From CAVSXS01 sp963767715 (GTDB taxonomy: Bacteria; Chloroflexota; Ktedonobacteria; Ktedonobacterales; Ktedonobacteraceae): DNA of 64,000 bases. Below are positions 52,799 to 61,877 of the stretch, piece by piece; the stretch's first letter is position 1; every line of letters begins with the position of its first letter. Location of the stretch: the NCBI GenBank assembly GCA_963767715.1, contig CAVYFA010000005.1, positions 186,001 through 250,000 on the forward strand, written 5' to 3'. Both the position numbers and the translations under genes were made by a program. The notes beneath the pieces are model-generated. The model was not told the DNA's origin and did not search any database. It worked only from the letters and a program-made list of their open reading frames with translations.

Positions 52799-54670
52799 AT
52801 GCCACTAGAAGAGTTGCAGAATGGACGGTACCGGCTGCTCCATCTTATCGGACGGGGAGCGATGGGCCAGGTCTACCTGGCGGAGGATACGCGCATCGAT
52901 CGGCAGGTAGCCATCAAGGTTATTCAGACCGAGACGCATCCCTATCCTGATGAGGAGTCGACCAGGGATGCTGTACGGCTCTTCCACAGGGAGGCTCAGA
53001 CGATTGCCAGGCTCAATCACCCACACATCCTGCCCCTCTTCGATTTCGACGAGGCAAGCTCTGACGGCAGCACTCCAACCTATATGGTGATGCCGTACTG
53101 CCCGGAAGGCTCGTTCGGAGAATGGCTGCGGCAGCGCAAAGGCCAGCCGCTCGCGCCGCAGGACGTGGTGCAGTTGGTGAACCAGGCGGCAGATGCCCTG
53201 CAGTATGCCCACGATCACGGCATCATTCACCGCGATGTCAAGCCCGCCAACTTTCTCATTCGCAGCAACCGCGATAATCCGAACTGCCCCGATCTGCTGT
53301 TGGCCGATTTCGGCGTCGCCAAGCTCAGCGCGGTCGCGACGAGATCCAGTCAGAGCATCCGCGGAACGCCGGGCTACATGTCGCCTGAACAGTGGAGTGG
53401 CGCGCCTGTCCCGGCAACGGATCAGTACGCTCTTGCGATAATGGTCTACGAGCTGCTGACGGGACGGGCGCCTTTCCATGGCAATCCGAGCCAGGTGATG
53501 TACCAGCATCTCATGACGCACCCGCAGCCGCCCAGCGCATTCAATCCGCAACTCTCGCCGGCAGTGGATGCCGTATTGATGCGGGCGCTCGCCAAGGATC
53601 CAGCGGAACGCTACCCATCTGTCTCTGACTTCGCGCGCGCCCTCCAGCAGGCGCTACTGCCAGAATTTTCACAGTCAGCGTACAGGGGCTATGGGGCCAG
53701 TCCATCCTCGCCTGCCTATCCATCGTCTCCGACCCTCTCACAGTTTCCTAGAACTTCATATACGACCGTGCGCATGCCGGATCCCGCGCTTCCACCCACA
53801 ATGCATTCGCAGGACCCTTCACTTCCTGTCAACCGGCCGGTGACTGCAAGTGGCAAACCTGCGGGCGTTTCCAGGGGCAGAATTGTCCTGCTCGCAGGCC
53901 TTGCTCTGCTGGTGATACTGGCCGGTGTGGGCGTCTCGCTGGCGCTTCTCAACAACAAGGGCACCGGTGTGGCCGGTACGCCTACCGCGACGACCAACCA
54001 CAAAAGTACCGCAACTGCCCTGGCGTCGGCCAGCGCCGGCGCTACCAACTCTGTCACGGGCACCGCGGCTGCTCTGCTTACCCAGGTGCCGAATCCCTAT
54101 GCTCCTCACACAGGAACGCTTGTACTCAGCGACCCACTGCGCGATAACAGTAAGGGGTACATGTGGGACATCACAACTATAACGGGCCAGGGCAGTTGTG
54201 GGTTCGCGAACAACGCCTACCAGGTTACACAGGATTCACCGCTGGGAGGCATTACCGGCTGTAATCCTGAAGCGCTGGCCTCCCTGAACGATTTCACGCT
54301 CCAGGTGCAGCTTACGATCACCAGCGGTGACGCCGGGGGTGTCACATTCCGCGTCGCACACTCAAACTTCTATCTTTTCGCGATTGCCCCTGATGGCTCC
54401 TATCACTTCGATATCGTGAACGGCAGTGGTTTGAGCTTGCCAAGTGTCGTAAAGCAAGGCACCAGTCCTTTTATCCATAAGGGTCTGAACCGGCCCAACC
54501 TGCTCGCGATTGTGGCGATCGGCAGCAAGTTCAGCCTCTATATGAACAGTCACCAGATCGACACAGTGAACGACGGCACCCTCGCTTCTGGGCAGATCGG
54601 CCTTGCCGCCGAAGAGAGCGGTGACACTACGAACGTGGCTTTCAGCAACGTGATGGTGTGGAAGATGTAG
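52799..54670 (+). CDS. Receptor serine/threonine protein kinase, paralogue
   Basis: 623 residues from the ATG at 52799 (GGGGGAAG upstream). Kinase marks: GRGAMGQVYLAED, AIKVI, HRDVKPANFL, LADFGVAK and TPGYMSPEQWSG. One membrane helix spans ~360-384 (RIVLLAGLALLVILAGVGVSL). The outer ~200 residues repeat the plan of the kinase at 48749: a Thr/Ala stalk, then a beta-sandwich with Cys in GSCGF and TGC, VTFRVAHSNFYLFAI and FSLYMNSHQIDTVND. The two outer domains are clearly related but diverged, suggesting different ligands. Confidence 0.9.
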   Translation: MPLEELQNGRYRLLHLIGRGAMGQVYLAEDTRIDRQVAIKVIQTETHPYPDEESTRDAVRLFHREAQTIARLNHPHILPLFDFDEASSDGSTPTYMVMPYCPEGSFGEWLRQRKGQPLAPQDVVQLVNQAADALQYAHDHGIIHRDVKPANFLIRSNRDNPNCPDLLLADFGVAKLSAVATRSSQSIRGTPGYMSPEQWSGAPVPATDQYALAIMVYELLTGRAPFHGNPSQVMYQHLMTHPQPPSAFNPQLSPAVDAVLMRALAKDPAERYPSVSDFARALQQALLPEFSQSAYRGYGASPSSPAYPSSPTLSQFPRTSYTTVRMPDPALPPTMHSQDPSLPVNRPVTASGKPAGVSRGRIVLLAGLALLVILAGVGVSLALLNNKGTGVAGTPTATTNHKSTATALASASAGATNSVTGTAAALLTQVPNPYAPHTGTLVLSDPLRDNSKGYMWDITTITGQGSCGFANNAYQVTQDSPLGGITGCNPEALASLNDFTLQVQLTITSGDAGGVTFRVAHSNFYLFAIAPDGSYHFDIVNGSGLSLPSVVKQGTSPFIHKGLNRPNLLAIVAIGSKFSLYMNSHQIDTVNDGTLASGQIGLAAEESGDTTNVAFSNVMVWKM

Positions 54671-54677
54671 AGAGCCA

Positions 54678-54715
54678 GGGCGACCGCGAGGGTCGCCCCT
54701 ACCATATACGATGCG
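54678..54715. repeat. GGGCGACC hairpin repeat
   Basis: GGGCGACC (54678-54685), loop GCGAG, GGTCGCCC (54691-54698), then CTACCATATACGA. The same core and tail (CCCCTACnATATACGA) occur at 55632-55665. It lies between the kinase gene and convergent comA. Confidence 0.65.
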
Positions 54716-54756
54716 GCATGGAGGCCATGCGTAATAGGGAAGGATGATCGGATTAA

Positions 54757-55578
54757 CTACCCTTTATAGGTCAGGACGCGGCCCCACAGGCTTTTGGTTC
54801 CCCAGATGCCGGCACGCAGACATTCAAGCTGGACAATCTGGCTGTGATCTACAAAGACATTGACCTCGGGGCCGTAGTTCTTGATATACCAGGCGAAGAC
54901 CTCCGGGTCGGCGGCCTCGAACATCACCTTCTCCAGTCCCAGAGCGCCGATGATTTTTGCGGCCGCGTCGGTGCGCCACGTCGTTACGTTTTCGGTGATA
55001 CCCTCCGACTCGATCATAATCATGTAGGCCCCTGCATCCAGAAATCTGCTGGCCTGTCCAATAGCCCAATCCACATCCCTCGTCCCCTCCGACGCGAGTT
55101 CCTCGGCGGCGCTGGCTCCTCCCGCGCCGAACTGGATGCCGACCTCCGGCTTGGCCTTTAGCCCGGCGCGCTGCACCTTCTCCACCAGGCGCAGCCAGTC
55201 ATCGACCGGTATGGTGATGAAGCCGCTCGAGATTTCGAGGATGTCGAAGCCCACATTGCGGCACTCCTCGATATAGCGGTTTACGACTTCAGAGCCCTGA
55301 GTGAGCACATGCTCGATGAAGCCGCCGGTGGAAACCAGCACATTGTAGCGGTGGGCTGTATCGATGATCTCTTTGAGCTGCTTCTCCGGCATCAGCGTGA
55401 ACGATCCGCCAGCGAATTTCAGTGAATCGACATATTCGCCCATCGTCTCCAGCACATCTTCCAGGTAACGTTTGCCCATGGGGGTGTAGTATGGCCCGCG
55501 GATCTCGGTGATGCCGCGCGTGCGGGGTTTGCCCTCGCGTTCGTTCATTCGAATGAATGGGAATGCCCGGTCACTCAT
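54757..55578 (-). CDS. comA: Phosphosulfolactate synthase (ComA family)
   Basis: 273 residues from the ATG at 55578 (GAGAGGAAC upstream); the longer frame runs through hairpin repeats and is rejected. It is a TIM-barrel protein of the ComA/HSA32 family: VDSLKFAGGSFTLMP, VSTGGFIEHVLTQG, FDILEISSGFITIP, KPEVGIQFGAGG and MIMIESEGITENV. ComA adds sulfite to phosphoenolpyruvate to give (2R)-phosphosulfolactate, the first step to coenzyme M or free sulfolactate. None of ComB/C/D is in the window. An MmgE/PrpD gene lies just upstream on the same strand. Confidence 0.85.
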   Translation of the reverse strand: MSDRAFPFIRMNEREGKPRTRGITEIRGPYYTPMGKRYLEDVLETMGEYVDSLKFAGGSFTLMPEKQLKEIIDTAHRYNVLVSTGGFIEHVLTQGSEVVNRYIEECRNVGFDILEISSGFITIPVDDWLRLVEKVQRAGLKAKPEVGIQFGAGGASAAEELASEGTRDVDWAIGQASRFLDAGAYMIMIESEGITENVTTWRTDAAAKIIGALGLEKVMFEAADPEVFAWYIKNYGPEVNVFVDHSQIVQLECLRAGIWGTKSLWGRVLTYKG

Positions 55579-55599
55579 AATAGTTCCTCTCTTTCCAGC

Positions 55600-55665
55600 A
55601 GGGCGACCGCAAGGGTACGCTCCTACCCAACAGGGCGCCCGCAAGGGGACGCCCCTACAATATAC
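55600..55665. repeat. Two tandem GGGCGACC-type hairpin repeats
   Basis: Copy one GGGCGACCGCAAGGG (55601-55615) then TACGCTCCTAC. Copy two GGGCGCCCGCAAGGGG (55633-55648) then ACGCCCCTACAATATACGA. The CTA at 55655-55657 within copy two is, on the minus strand, the TAG stop of the PrpD-like gene, and its last five codons also lie in the repeat. Confidence 0.65.
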
Positions 55666-57031
55666 GAAGCTGGGAAGTCGCGCCTAACAACTCGGTCAAG
55701 TGTGCGACTTCTTGCGTTTCCAGGTGAGCTACTGTTTCTATTAGTGATGTGCGTTGCTGGGCGCCGGTGTGGGGGGCAGCGAGGCGCTCGAATTTGGCGA
55801 CGGCCTGCTCCCACGACATGGGGCGCGTGTAAAATCCCTCGTAGTCCTGCTGCTCGATGCTGAGCGTCTGGCCATCTTTGAGCGTGATCATGACGCGGCA
55901 GGGCATCTCGGCGGGGAAGCGCTTGCTCAACGACTCATCGGGCCGGATTGTCACCTTGCGCAGGAGACTCTGCACATCCTGGCGCAGGATGCGTTCAGGC
56001 GCGTACTGAGCAGGGGAAACCTCACCGTCCAGCAGGGCGACCGCCACCATGTAGGGCAGGCTGTGATCGGCCTCTTCCTTGGTACGCACCCGCTGCTTGT
56101 CGCCCTCTTCACCCCCGCCGATGATGTGGTACGCGACATCGAAAATGTCGATATTGACGTGCTCGATCTCCTCCGGGCGGATGCGCCGGGCCGCGCGCAG
56201 TTCCAGGATGCCCTCGAGGGCGGATTGCGAATGAAACTCGGCGTTGTACTTCTTGACGCTGGTGCGCCGCACTGACTCGAGGTTCTCGTGGCTCCAGTCC
56301 AGCTCAAAGTGCCCGGTAATGGCGTCCATCAGGCCCTTGTTGCCCTCGAAGACTTCGAGTGGACCGGTGATGCCGCGCATAGCGAGGAAAGCGGCATGCG
56401 TAGCGCCAAAGGCGGTATTGGGATAAGCCAGCCCTTTCCAGTTGGAGAGGCTGCCAGTGCGGGTGACGCGCAGGGCGTTGTAGGCCGTACCGCTTATGGC
56501 GATGGCGTTCGCGACCCCGTTCTGGTCTAGTCCCAGCGCCCTGGCGACTCCGGCGGCCACCGCATAGGCTCCCTGCGTCGTGTGGTCGAATCCCTTCGCT
56601 CGCACCGGCGCCACGTCTGAGAGGCGGCACTGCACCTGGTAGGCGATTGCCAGAGCCGTCAAGAATTCCCTGCCATGCCGGTGAGCGTACTCGCTTGCGG
56701 CAAGAACGGCGCCGAGGTTATCGCTGGGGTGGCAGGTCTCATGTTTGGCGAGGTAGCTATCGTTGAAATCCAGGTAGCGTACAAGCGCCGAGTTGTAGAG
56801 CGCCGCGCGGTCGGGAGCGGTTTTGCTGCCGCCGATGAGTGTTGCCAGGGGATTGCCGCCGAAGTCTTCGAGCTGGTCGCGCAGCATCTTGATGGGCGGG
56901 CCTTCAAGCGCCCCAAATGCGCAGCCGAGAGCATCCAGGACGCGAATCTTGAGCTGGTGGCGTGCGTCCTGCGAGAGGACTTCATAGCTCGCGCGTACCA
57001 CAAAAGCCGCGAGTTGTTCAGCCTGTGTCAT
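55655..57031 (-). CDS. MmgE/PrpD family protein
   Basis: 458 residues from the ATG at 57031 (AGAGGCAGAG upstream). The family pattern of 2-methylcitrate dehydratase and related enzymes is clear: LDALGCAFGAL, ALVRYLDFNDSYL, HPSDNLGAVLAASEY, VAAGVARALGLDQ, AFGATHAAFLAMRGITGP and KKYNAEFHSQSALEGIL. Members dehydrate or decarboxylate carboxylic acids (2-methylcitrate, cis-aconitate, iminodisuccinate). No prpB/prpC is nearby, so propionate use is not supported. The close comA neighbour hints at sulfo-acid chemistry. The C-terminus is written by a hairpin repeat. Confidence 0.85.
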   Translation of the reverse strand: MTQAEQLAAFVVRASYEVLSQDARHQLKIRVLDALGCAFGALEGPPIKMLRDQLEDFGGNPLATLIGGSKTAPDRAALYNSALVRYLDFNDSYLAKHETCHPSDNLGAVLAASEYAHRHGREFLTALAIAYQVQCRLSDVAPVRAKGFDHTTQGAYAVAAGVARALGLDQNGVANAIAISGTAYNALRVTRTGSLSNWKGLAYPNTAFGATHAAFLAMRGITGPLEVFEGNKGLMDAITGHFELDWSHENLESVRRTSVKKYNAEFHSQSALEGILELRAARRIRPEEIEHVNIDIFDVAYHIIGGGEEGDKQRVRTKEEADHSLPYMVAVALLDGEVSPAQYAPERILRQDVQSLLRKVTIRPDESLSKRFPAEMPCRVMITLKDGQTLSIEQQDYEGFYTRPMSWEQAVAKFERLAAPHTGAQQRTSLIETVAHLETQEVAHLTELLGATSQLRIL

Positions 57032-57083
57032 AGATTGCTCTGCCTCTTTTCTCATCTGTATCGAGAACATAGACCACATTCAA

Positions 57084-57113
57084 AGTATAAGAGAGAAAAC
57101 TTGATGCGTCCAA
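57084..57113 (-). promoter_or_regulatory. Promoter of the prpD-like/comA operon
   Basis: Minus-strand TTGGAC (57108-57113), an 18-base spacer and TATACT (57084-57089). The leader to the ATG at 57031 is about 45 bases. Confidence 0.55.
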
Positions 57114-57116
57114 CAC

Positions 57117-59424
57117 CTAAGACAGGGCATCGTCAATTGCTTCGTCCTGTGTGAGCATCGTTCCTGCCTTCCATTCACTGGCAAAGCTCGCTTCGTCGAG
57201 GGATTCTCTTGAAGTTGCAACCGTTTGCTCGAACGCTTCGCGCTGAACCCGAGGAAGTGGAGCCTGTATCCGTTCGCGAAGAGCTGAGGCAGCCGCACAT
57301 ATCCGGGCAGCCTGGGTGTAGTGTCCTTCCGCGCTCAGGGCGGCGGCATAACCTTCCAGGCACCAGGCGATGTAGGTAGGGCTGCTGAATGGGCGGAAGC
57401 GCACGAGGGCTTCCCGGTAGCGCGCTTTCGCCACATCGTAGCGCTGCTGCTGGTTTGCCAGGTGACCGAGCATGGTTGTCATGATAGGGATGTCCCACGT
57501 CATCCCGCTAACGCGTGCATTGGCGAGTGCTTCTTCCAGGAGCGCGGTGGCACGCTCGAGATCACCCCGTATGCTTGCCACATCCGAAAGATGAGACATC
57601 GCGCGACTCATCATGCCGCTATGCTTTAACTGCCTGGCAAGCGCATCACTTTCGATATAGGCACGCTCTGCCTCGTCGAGTTTACTGTTTGCCTGAGCGA
57701 TCATACCGAGCGTAGCGTAGGCATTGCACATGCCGTTCAGATCGCCAATACTTCGTGCAAGGTGCAGGGCCTCGTTCGCATAGACCTCTGCGACAGGCTG
57801 TACCCTTCCGTGCCGCACCTGGGTTCGTCCGAAGCCATAGAGCATTGCTATGCGTAGTGTGAGCGGCGCTGTTTGCTCTCCCCGCTCTCTTGCTCGCTGG
57901 TCGAGCGCGAGCATACGTTCCATCCACTGCTCGGCCTCGCTCATCTGCCCGCACACATGCCAGAGACGGGTGAAGCCCGCCAGTCGCAGCCCCAATTCTG
58001 CCTCGTTCTTCTCCTCAGCCCACTCCAGAGCGGCGCGGGCGTTGGGCAATTCCATCGTCAATGCAAAATGCGAGTCACGCGCTCCCTGCTCTGTCCCAAA
58101 GTATGCCATGATAGTTTCTGCCAATCGCGCGTAACAGGCGGCATGTCGCCGACGATACAGGTCTTCCTCTTTTGCTGCACGCAGCCGTTCCAGGGCGTAC
58201 TCTCGAACCATCTCAAGCATGCCGAAGCGTTCCCTGCCTTCTGCCGGTATCTCTACCTGGACGAGGCTGGCGTCTACGAGAGCCGCGAGGATGAGCAAGA
58301 ACGTTTCTGACGTCGTGTTTTGTGGATCCTGGCAGACCTCTTCAGCAGCTTCGAGCGTCCACCCTCCTACGAAGATGCCGAGCGCGCGAAAACAGCGCTG
58401 TTGTTCCTTCGTGAGCAGCTCATAGCTCCAAGCGATCGCGTCCTCCATTGTCTGCTGGCGTTTGGGCAGGTCTCTTGCCCCATCACGTAGAAATGCCAGG
58501 CGGTGAGCAAGGCGCATTTGCAACTCGGAGAGGGAAAGGATTTTGACGTGCATAGCTGCTAGTTCGATGGCCAGGGGAAGGCGATCCACCTGCTCGCAAA
58601 TTGCTGCTACCTCGCTTACAGCATATACTTGCGCCGGCCTTACTGCTCTGGCTCGCTCGCAAAAAAGTGTTACGGCATCGTCCAGGGGAAGTGGAGCAAG
58701 CTGTACCTCTTGCTCAGCGCGCAGACGCAGGGGTCTCCGGCTCGTTACAAGGATGAACAGATGCGGAGCAGTTCGCCAGCAGATCGGCCGCAAATGATGC
58801 ACTTTCCAGGACCTGTTCGAAATTATCGAGTACAAGTAAAAGGTGCTTCGGCCGCAAGAATGTCAGCACCTGCTCAGCAAGCGATGCGCTGGCCGACTCG
58901 TGGATGCCGAGCGCCTGAGCAATCGTGCCGGGAACGAGCGCCGCATCACGGACAGGTGCCAGCGATATGAAGGCGACACCATTGACAAAATCAGGAGCGA
59001 TATCCTGGATAAGCTGGAGCGCAAAGCGCGTCTTGCCGACACCGGATGGTCCCGTCAATGTGAGCAGGCGCGTGCTCGCGTGGCGCAGCAACTCAAGCGT
59101 GTGGGAACGTTCTCGCTCTCGGCCAACCAGCCGAGTAGGAGGTATAGGGAAATCGAGCGTAGAAGGGTGTGAAGGCGTATCAACAAAGGTAGCAGCCTTC
59201 GGGCGGGCTGCGGCCAGGAGCAAGGTGCGCTGTTGGTCTGTGAGGGTCAGCACGCCAGTCAGTAACTCAAGCGTATCGCTGCGCGGCGCATCGTGAATGC
59301 CGCGCTCCAGGTCGGAAATCGTGCGTGCACTCAGACTCGCACGGGCCGCCAGCGCTTCCTGTGAGAGACCTGCTGTCAGGCGATAGCGCTTGAGAAGGGC
59401 GCCAAAGCTGCTTTGTTGCTGCAT
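57117..59424 (-). pseudogene. XRE-NB-ARC-TPR regulator, frameshifted
   Basis: The first frame (ATG at 59424, GAGGA upstream) gives an XRE helix-turn-helix (LSQEALAARASLSARTISDL) and an NB-ARC ATPase: P-loop TLTGPSGVGKTRFALQL and Walker B LLLVLDNFEQVLE. At about 58760-58775 coding shifts by one base from LLANCS to APHLFILVTSRRPLRLRAE. The second frame holds the rest of the ATPase (GLPLAI-type EQVDRLPLAIELAA) and about 300 residues of TPR repeats, ending at 57117. Joined, about 769 residues. Proteins of this plan are signal-gated transcriptional regulators. As written only the XRE and part of the ATPase are made. Confidence 0.8.
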
Positions 59425-59621
59425 AGATACTTTGTCCTCAGTTACTCCTTCCCGTCCGCTCTATGATAGCACATCAACCGGGGTGAAGAAATATGTGAGC
59501 AAGATGTGCCTCTTCCTCGTGGTAAAAGCAAGCCAGGCAATTTATACTTCTAACAGGAAAAGCGCTAGCAGGATATATTCTTCATTGTGTAGAAATGAAG
59601 AGCGTAAGAAAGGCACCAGAT

Positions 59622-60536
59622 ATGATATTGATCGTTGGAGCAAGTGGCCGTCTCGGCAGTGCTGTCGTTCAGCATCTGCTCGCACAGGGCGAATCGATAC
59701 GTGCAATGAGCAGAAACCCGACCGGCCTTGCGCACCTGAAGCACCAGGGAGTAGAAATCGTGAGCGGCGACCTCCGCGATCCCGACTCACTTGCGAGGGC
59801 CTGCCAGGGGGTTGAGCAGGTGCTGACTGCCGCGCATGCGCTGGACGGAAAGGGCGACAACAACCCCCGGACGGTCGATGAGATGGGCAATCGAAGCCTG
59901 ATCGATGCGGCGAAAGCTGCTGGCGTGGAACACTTCATTTTTGTCTCCGTTCAGGGCGCGAGTCCCGATTCTCCACTCGAGTTCTTTCGCATCAAATCCC
60001 GCACAGAGGAATACCTGCGAGCCAGTGGCCTGAGCTTCACTATCCTGCGCCCCGGCGCGTATATGGAGCTCTGGGCCCAATTGATCGGCCAGCCCATACG
60101 GGAGCAAGGCAAGACCACGATTTTTGGGCGTGGCAACAACCCGATCAATTTTGTGTCGGTGGAGGATGTCGCGCGTTTTGTCAGCGTCGCGCTGGAAGAT
60201 CCTCGCACGCACAACGCGGTGATCGAGGTCGGTGGGCCGGAGAACCTGACCATAAATCAGGTGGCGGAGATCTTTGAACGCGCAAGCGGATGCCAGGCGA
60301 AAAGAGGCCATATTCCTCTGTTTATGATGCGTATCATGTCGATCCTGATGCAGCCGTTTAAGCCGGCCATGAGTCGCTTGATACGCAACGGCATCTATAT
60401 GGATACGGCGAATCTCCGCTACGACACGACTGACACTGCTCGCGCCTTCGGTATCCACTTGACCTCCCTGGAGGAGGTGGCGCACCATGCCACTATGAAT
60501 GGTGTTCAGCTTGAAACGATAAGCAGGCTCAATTGA
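59622..60536 (+). CDS. NmrA/SDR-like NAD(P)-binding protein
   Basis: 304 residues from the ATG at 59622 (AGAAAGG upstream). The Rossmann loop is LIVGASGRLGSAVVQHLL, followed by IVSGDLRDPDSLARACQG, HFIFVSVQGA, TILRPGAYMELW and the C-terminal NPINFVSVEDVARFV. This is the atypical SDR/NmrA group, which includes quinone and ether reductases and redox sensors. The catalytic Tyr-x-x-x-Lys is not obvious, so a sensing or binding role is possible. It diverges from the XRE gene and precedes a SnoaL-like gene. Confidence 0.82.
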   Translation: MILIVGASGRLGSAVVQHLLAQGESIRAMSRNPTGLAHLKHQGVEIVSGDLRDPDSLARACQGVEQVLTAAHALDGKGDNNPRTVDEMGNRSLIDAAKAAGVEHFIFVSVQGASPDSPLEFFRIKSRTEEYLRASGLSFTILRPGAYMELWAQLIGQPIREQGKTTIFGRGNNPINFVSVEDVARFVSVALEDPRTHNAVIEVGGPENLTINQVAEIFERASGCQAKRGHIPLFMMRIMSILMQPFKPAMSRLIRNGIYMDTANLRYDTTDTARAFGIHLTSLEEVAHHATMNGVQLETISRLN

Positions 60537-60606
60537 ACGCATTTCGAGGAAGGTTGTTTCCCAACGAGTGTATTCTGGGATGAGTCACATGAAGAGAGGA
60601 ATTTCG

Positions 60607-61008
60607 ATGTTAGAAGAACAGGTACAGGATGCGCAGATGCAGTCGTCACCTAAAGTAGTATTCGAGCGAATGATACAGGCCGCAAATCGCCACGATCTTG
60701 AGGCGTTGGTGGCGTGTTTCGCGCCAGACTATCGCAGCGAACTGCCTTTCTCTCCGGAAAGAAACTTCACCGGGCAGGCAGGCGTGCAGAAAAACTGGAG
60801 CTTCTTTTTCTCAACGATGCCAGATTTCCAGGTAGATATCCTCCGTGAAGCAGTAGAGGGAGATACCGTGTGGGCTGAACTGCAATTTCGCGGGACGCAG
60901 ACCGATGGAAATAAGCAGGTGACGCGCGGCGTGATCATCTCTGGAATTCAAGGGGAGCGGATCGCCTGGGCGAGGCTGTACATTGTGACGGTATTGGAGC
61001 CACAGTAA
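60607..61008 (+). CDS. SnoaL-like/NTF2-fold protein
   Basis: 133 residues from the ATG at 60607 with AGAGGAA upstream. The NTF2/SnoaL pattern is AANRHDLEALVACFAPDYRS, FTGQAGVQKNWSFFFSTMPDF and VWAELQFRGTQ. The fold covers polyketide cyclases, limonene epoxide hydrolases and ketosteroid isomerases. Substrate unknown. It lies 70 bases after the reductase gene on the same strand and probably shares its transcript. Confidence 0.78.
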   Translation: MLEEQVQDAQMQSSPKVVFERMIQAANRHDLEALVACFAPDYRSELPFSPERNFTGQAGVQKNWSFFFSTMPDFQVDILREAVEGDTVWAELQFRGTQTDGNKQVTRGVIISGIQGERIAWARLYIVTVLEPQ

Positions 61009-61022
61009 AATGCCTGTAATCT

Positions 61023-61442
61023 TCAGCCATCTTGCTGGGAAAGCACGATTACAGGAATCTGGCGAGTGACCTTGGCCTGGTGCTCAGCGAAAAAGGGGTA
61101 TTGCTCCACGATCCTGGTCCACAGCCGCTGTCGCTCCTCTCCTTCAGTAACTAAGGCGGTGGCGTCAAAGGTCTCGGTTCCGACTTCTACGGTGACGTGC
61201 GGCTGAGCCACCAGATTGCGATACCAATCGGGGTGAGCCGGCGCGCCAGCGTTGGAGGCGATCACGAGCAGGCGCTCGCCATCGCGGACATACATCATGG
61301 GGGTCGTGCGGCGCTTTCCGCTTCTGGCGCCGGTGGTCGTGAGCAGGAGCAGGGGCCTGTGCTCGAATGGCCCTCCGGGCTTGTGGCGGTTGGCGCGAAA
61401 CTCCTCGATCAGTTGCTGGTTGTAGTTCTGTTGATCCGTCAT
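61023..61442 (-). CDS. DDN-type F420-dependent oxidoreductase family protein
   Basis: 139 residues with GGGAGG upstream. It matches the deazaflavin (F420)-dependent nitroreductase family: RPLLLLTTTGARSGKRRTTPMMY, the phosphate and deazaflavin contact region, then VIASNAGAPAHPDWYRNLVA and VTVEVG. Members reduce quinones or nitro compounds with F420H2. It is a split-barrel protein; no F420 synthesis gene lies in the window. Confidence 0.87.
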   Translation of the reverse strand: MTDQQNYNQQLIEEFRANRHKPGGPFEHRPLLLLTTTGARSGKRRTTPMMYVRDGERLLVIASNAGAPAHPDWYRNLVAQPHVTVEVGTETFDATALVTEGEERQRLWTRIVEQYPFFAEHQAKVTRQIPVIVLSQQDG

Positions 61443-61457
61443 GATCCCTCCCGACTG

Positions 61458-61838
61458 CTAGCTCTGCGGCTTGTCGTAGTTCATCAGCCAGGTGACACCG
61501 AACTGGTCGGTGCAGTGGGCGATGATGGCGCCCCAGCCGCTGTCGGTCGGCGCAAACACCTCTTTGCCGCCGTCCACCAGCCTGGCGTAGAAATCTCGCA
61601 GCTGTTCCTCGCTGTCACAATTCAGCACCAGACTGTAACCGTTCCCACGCTCCAACCCAGCCTGATCGCTTTGGAGGTCGCTACCCATAAAGTGAATACC
61701 GCCGGCCTGGAAGTCCAGGTGTATAACGCGCTCGCCCTCAAACTGCACCTCGGCATCACCACCGAACACACCCTTGTAAAACTTGATCGCCTCCTGGCCA
61801 TTATTCGCGAAATTGATGTACGGTACAATGTTTGCCAT
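61458..61838 (-). CDS. VOC-fold protein (PhnB/glyoxalase-like)
   Basis: 126 residues with GGAAGG upstream. The VOC fold of the PhnB subgroup: IVPYINFANNGQEAIKFYKGVFGGD, GIHFMGSD, YSLVLNCDSEEQLRDFYARL and FGVTWLMNY. These small dimeric proteins bind a metal or act in antibiotic and methylglyoxal handling; the role here is unknown. It lies 15 bases upstream of the DDN gene on the same strand, so the two form an operon. Confidence 0.85.
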   Translation of the reverse strand: MANIVPYINFANNGQEAIKFYKGVFGGDAEVQFEGERVIHLDFQAGGIHFMGSDLQSDQAGLERGNGYSLVLNCDSEEQLRDFYARLVDGGKEVFAPTDSGWGAIIAHCTDQFGVTWLMNYDKPQS

Positions 61839-61877
61839 AGTCTTTCCTTCCCATTAGTTCTACCTACTAGCCTACCT

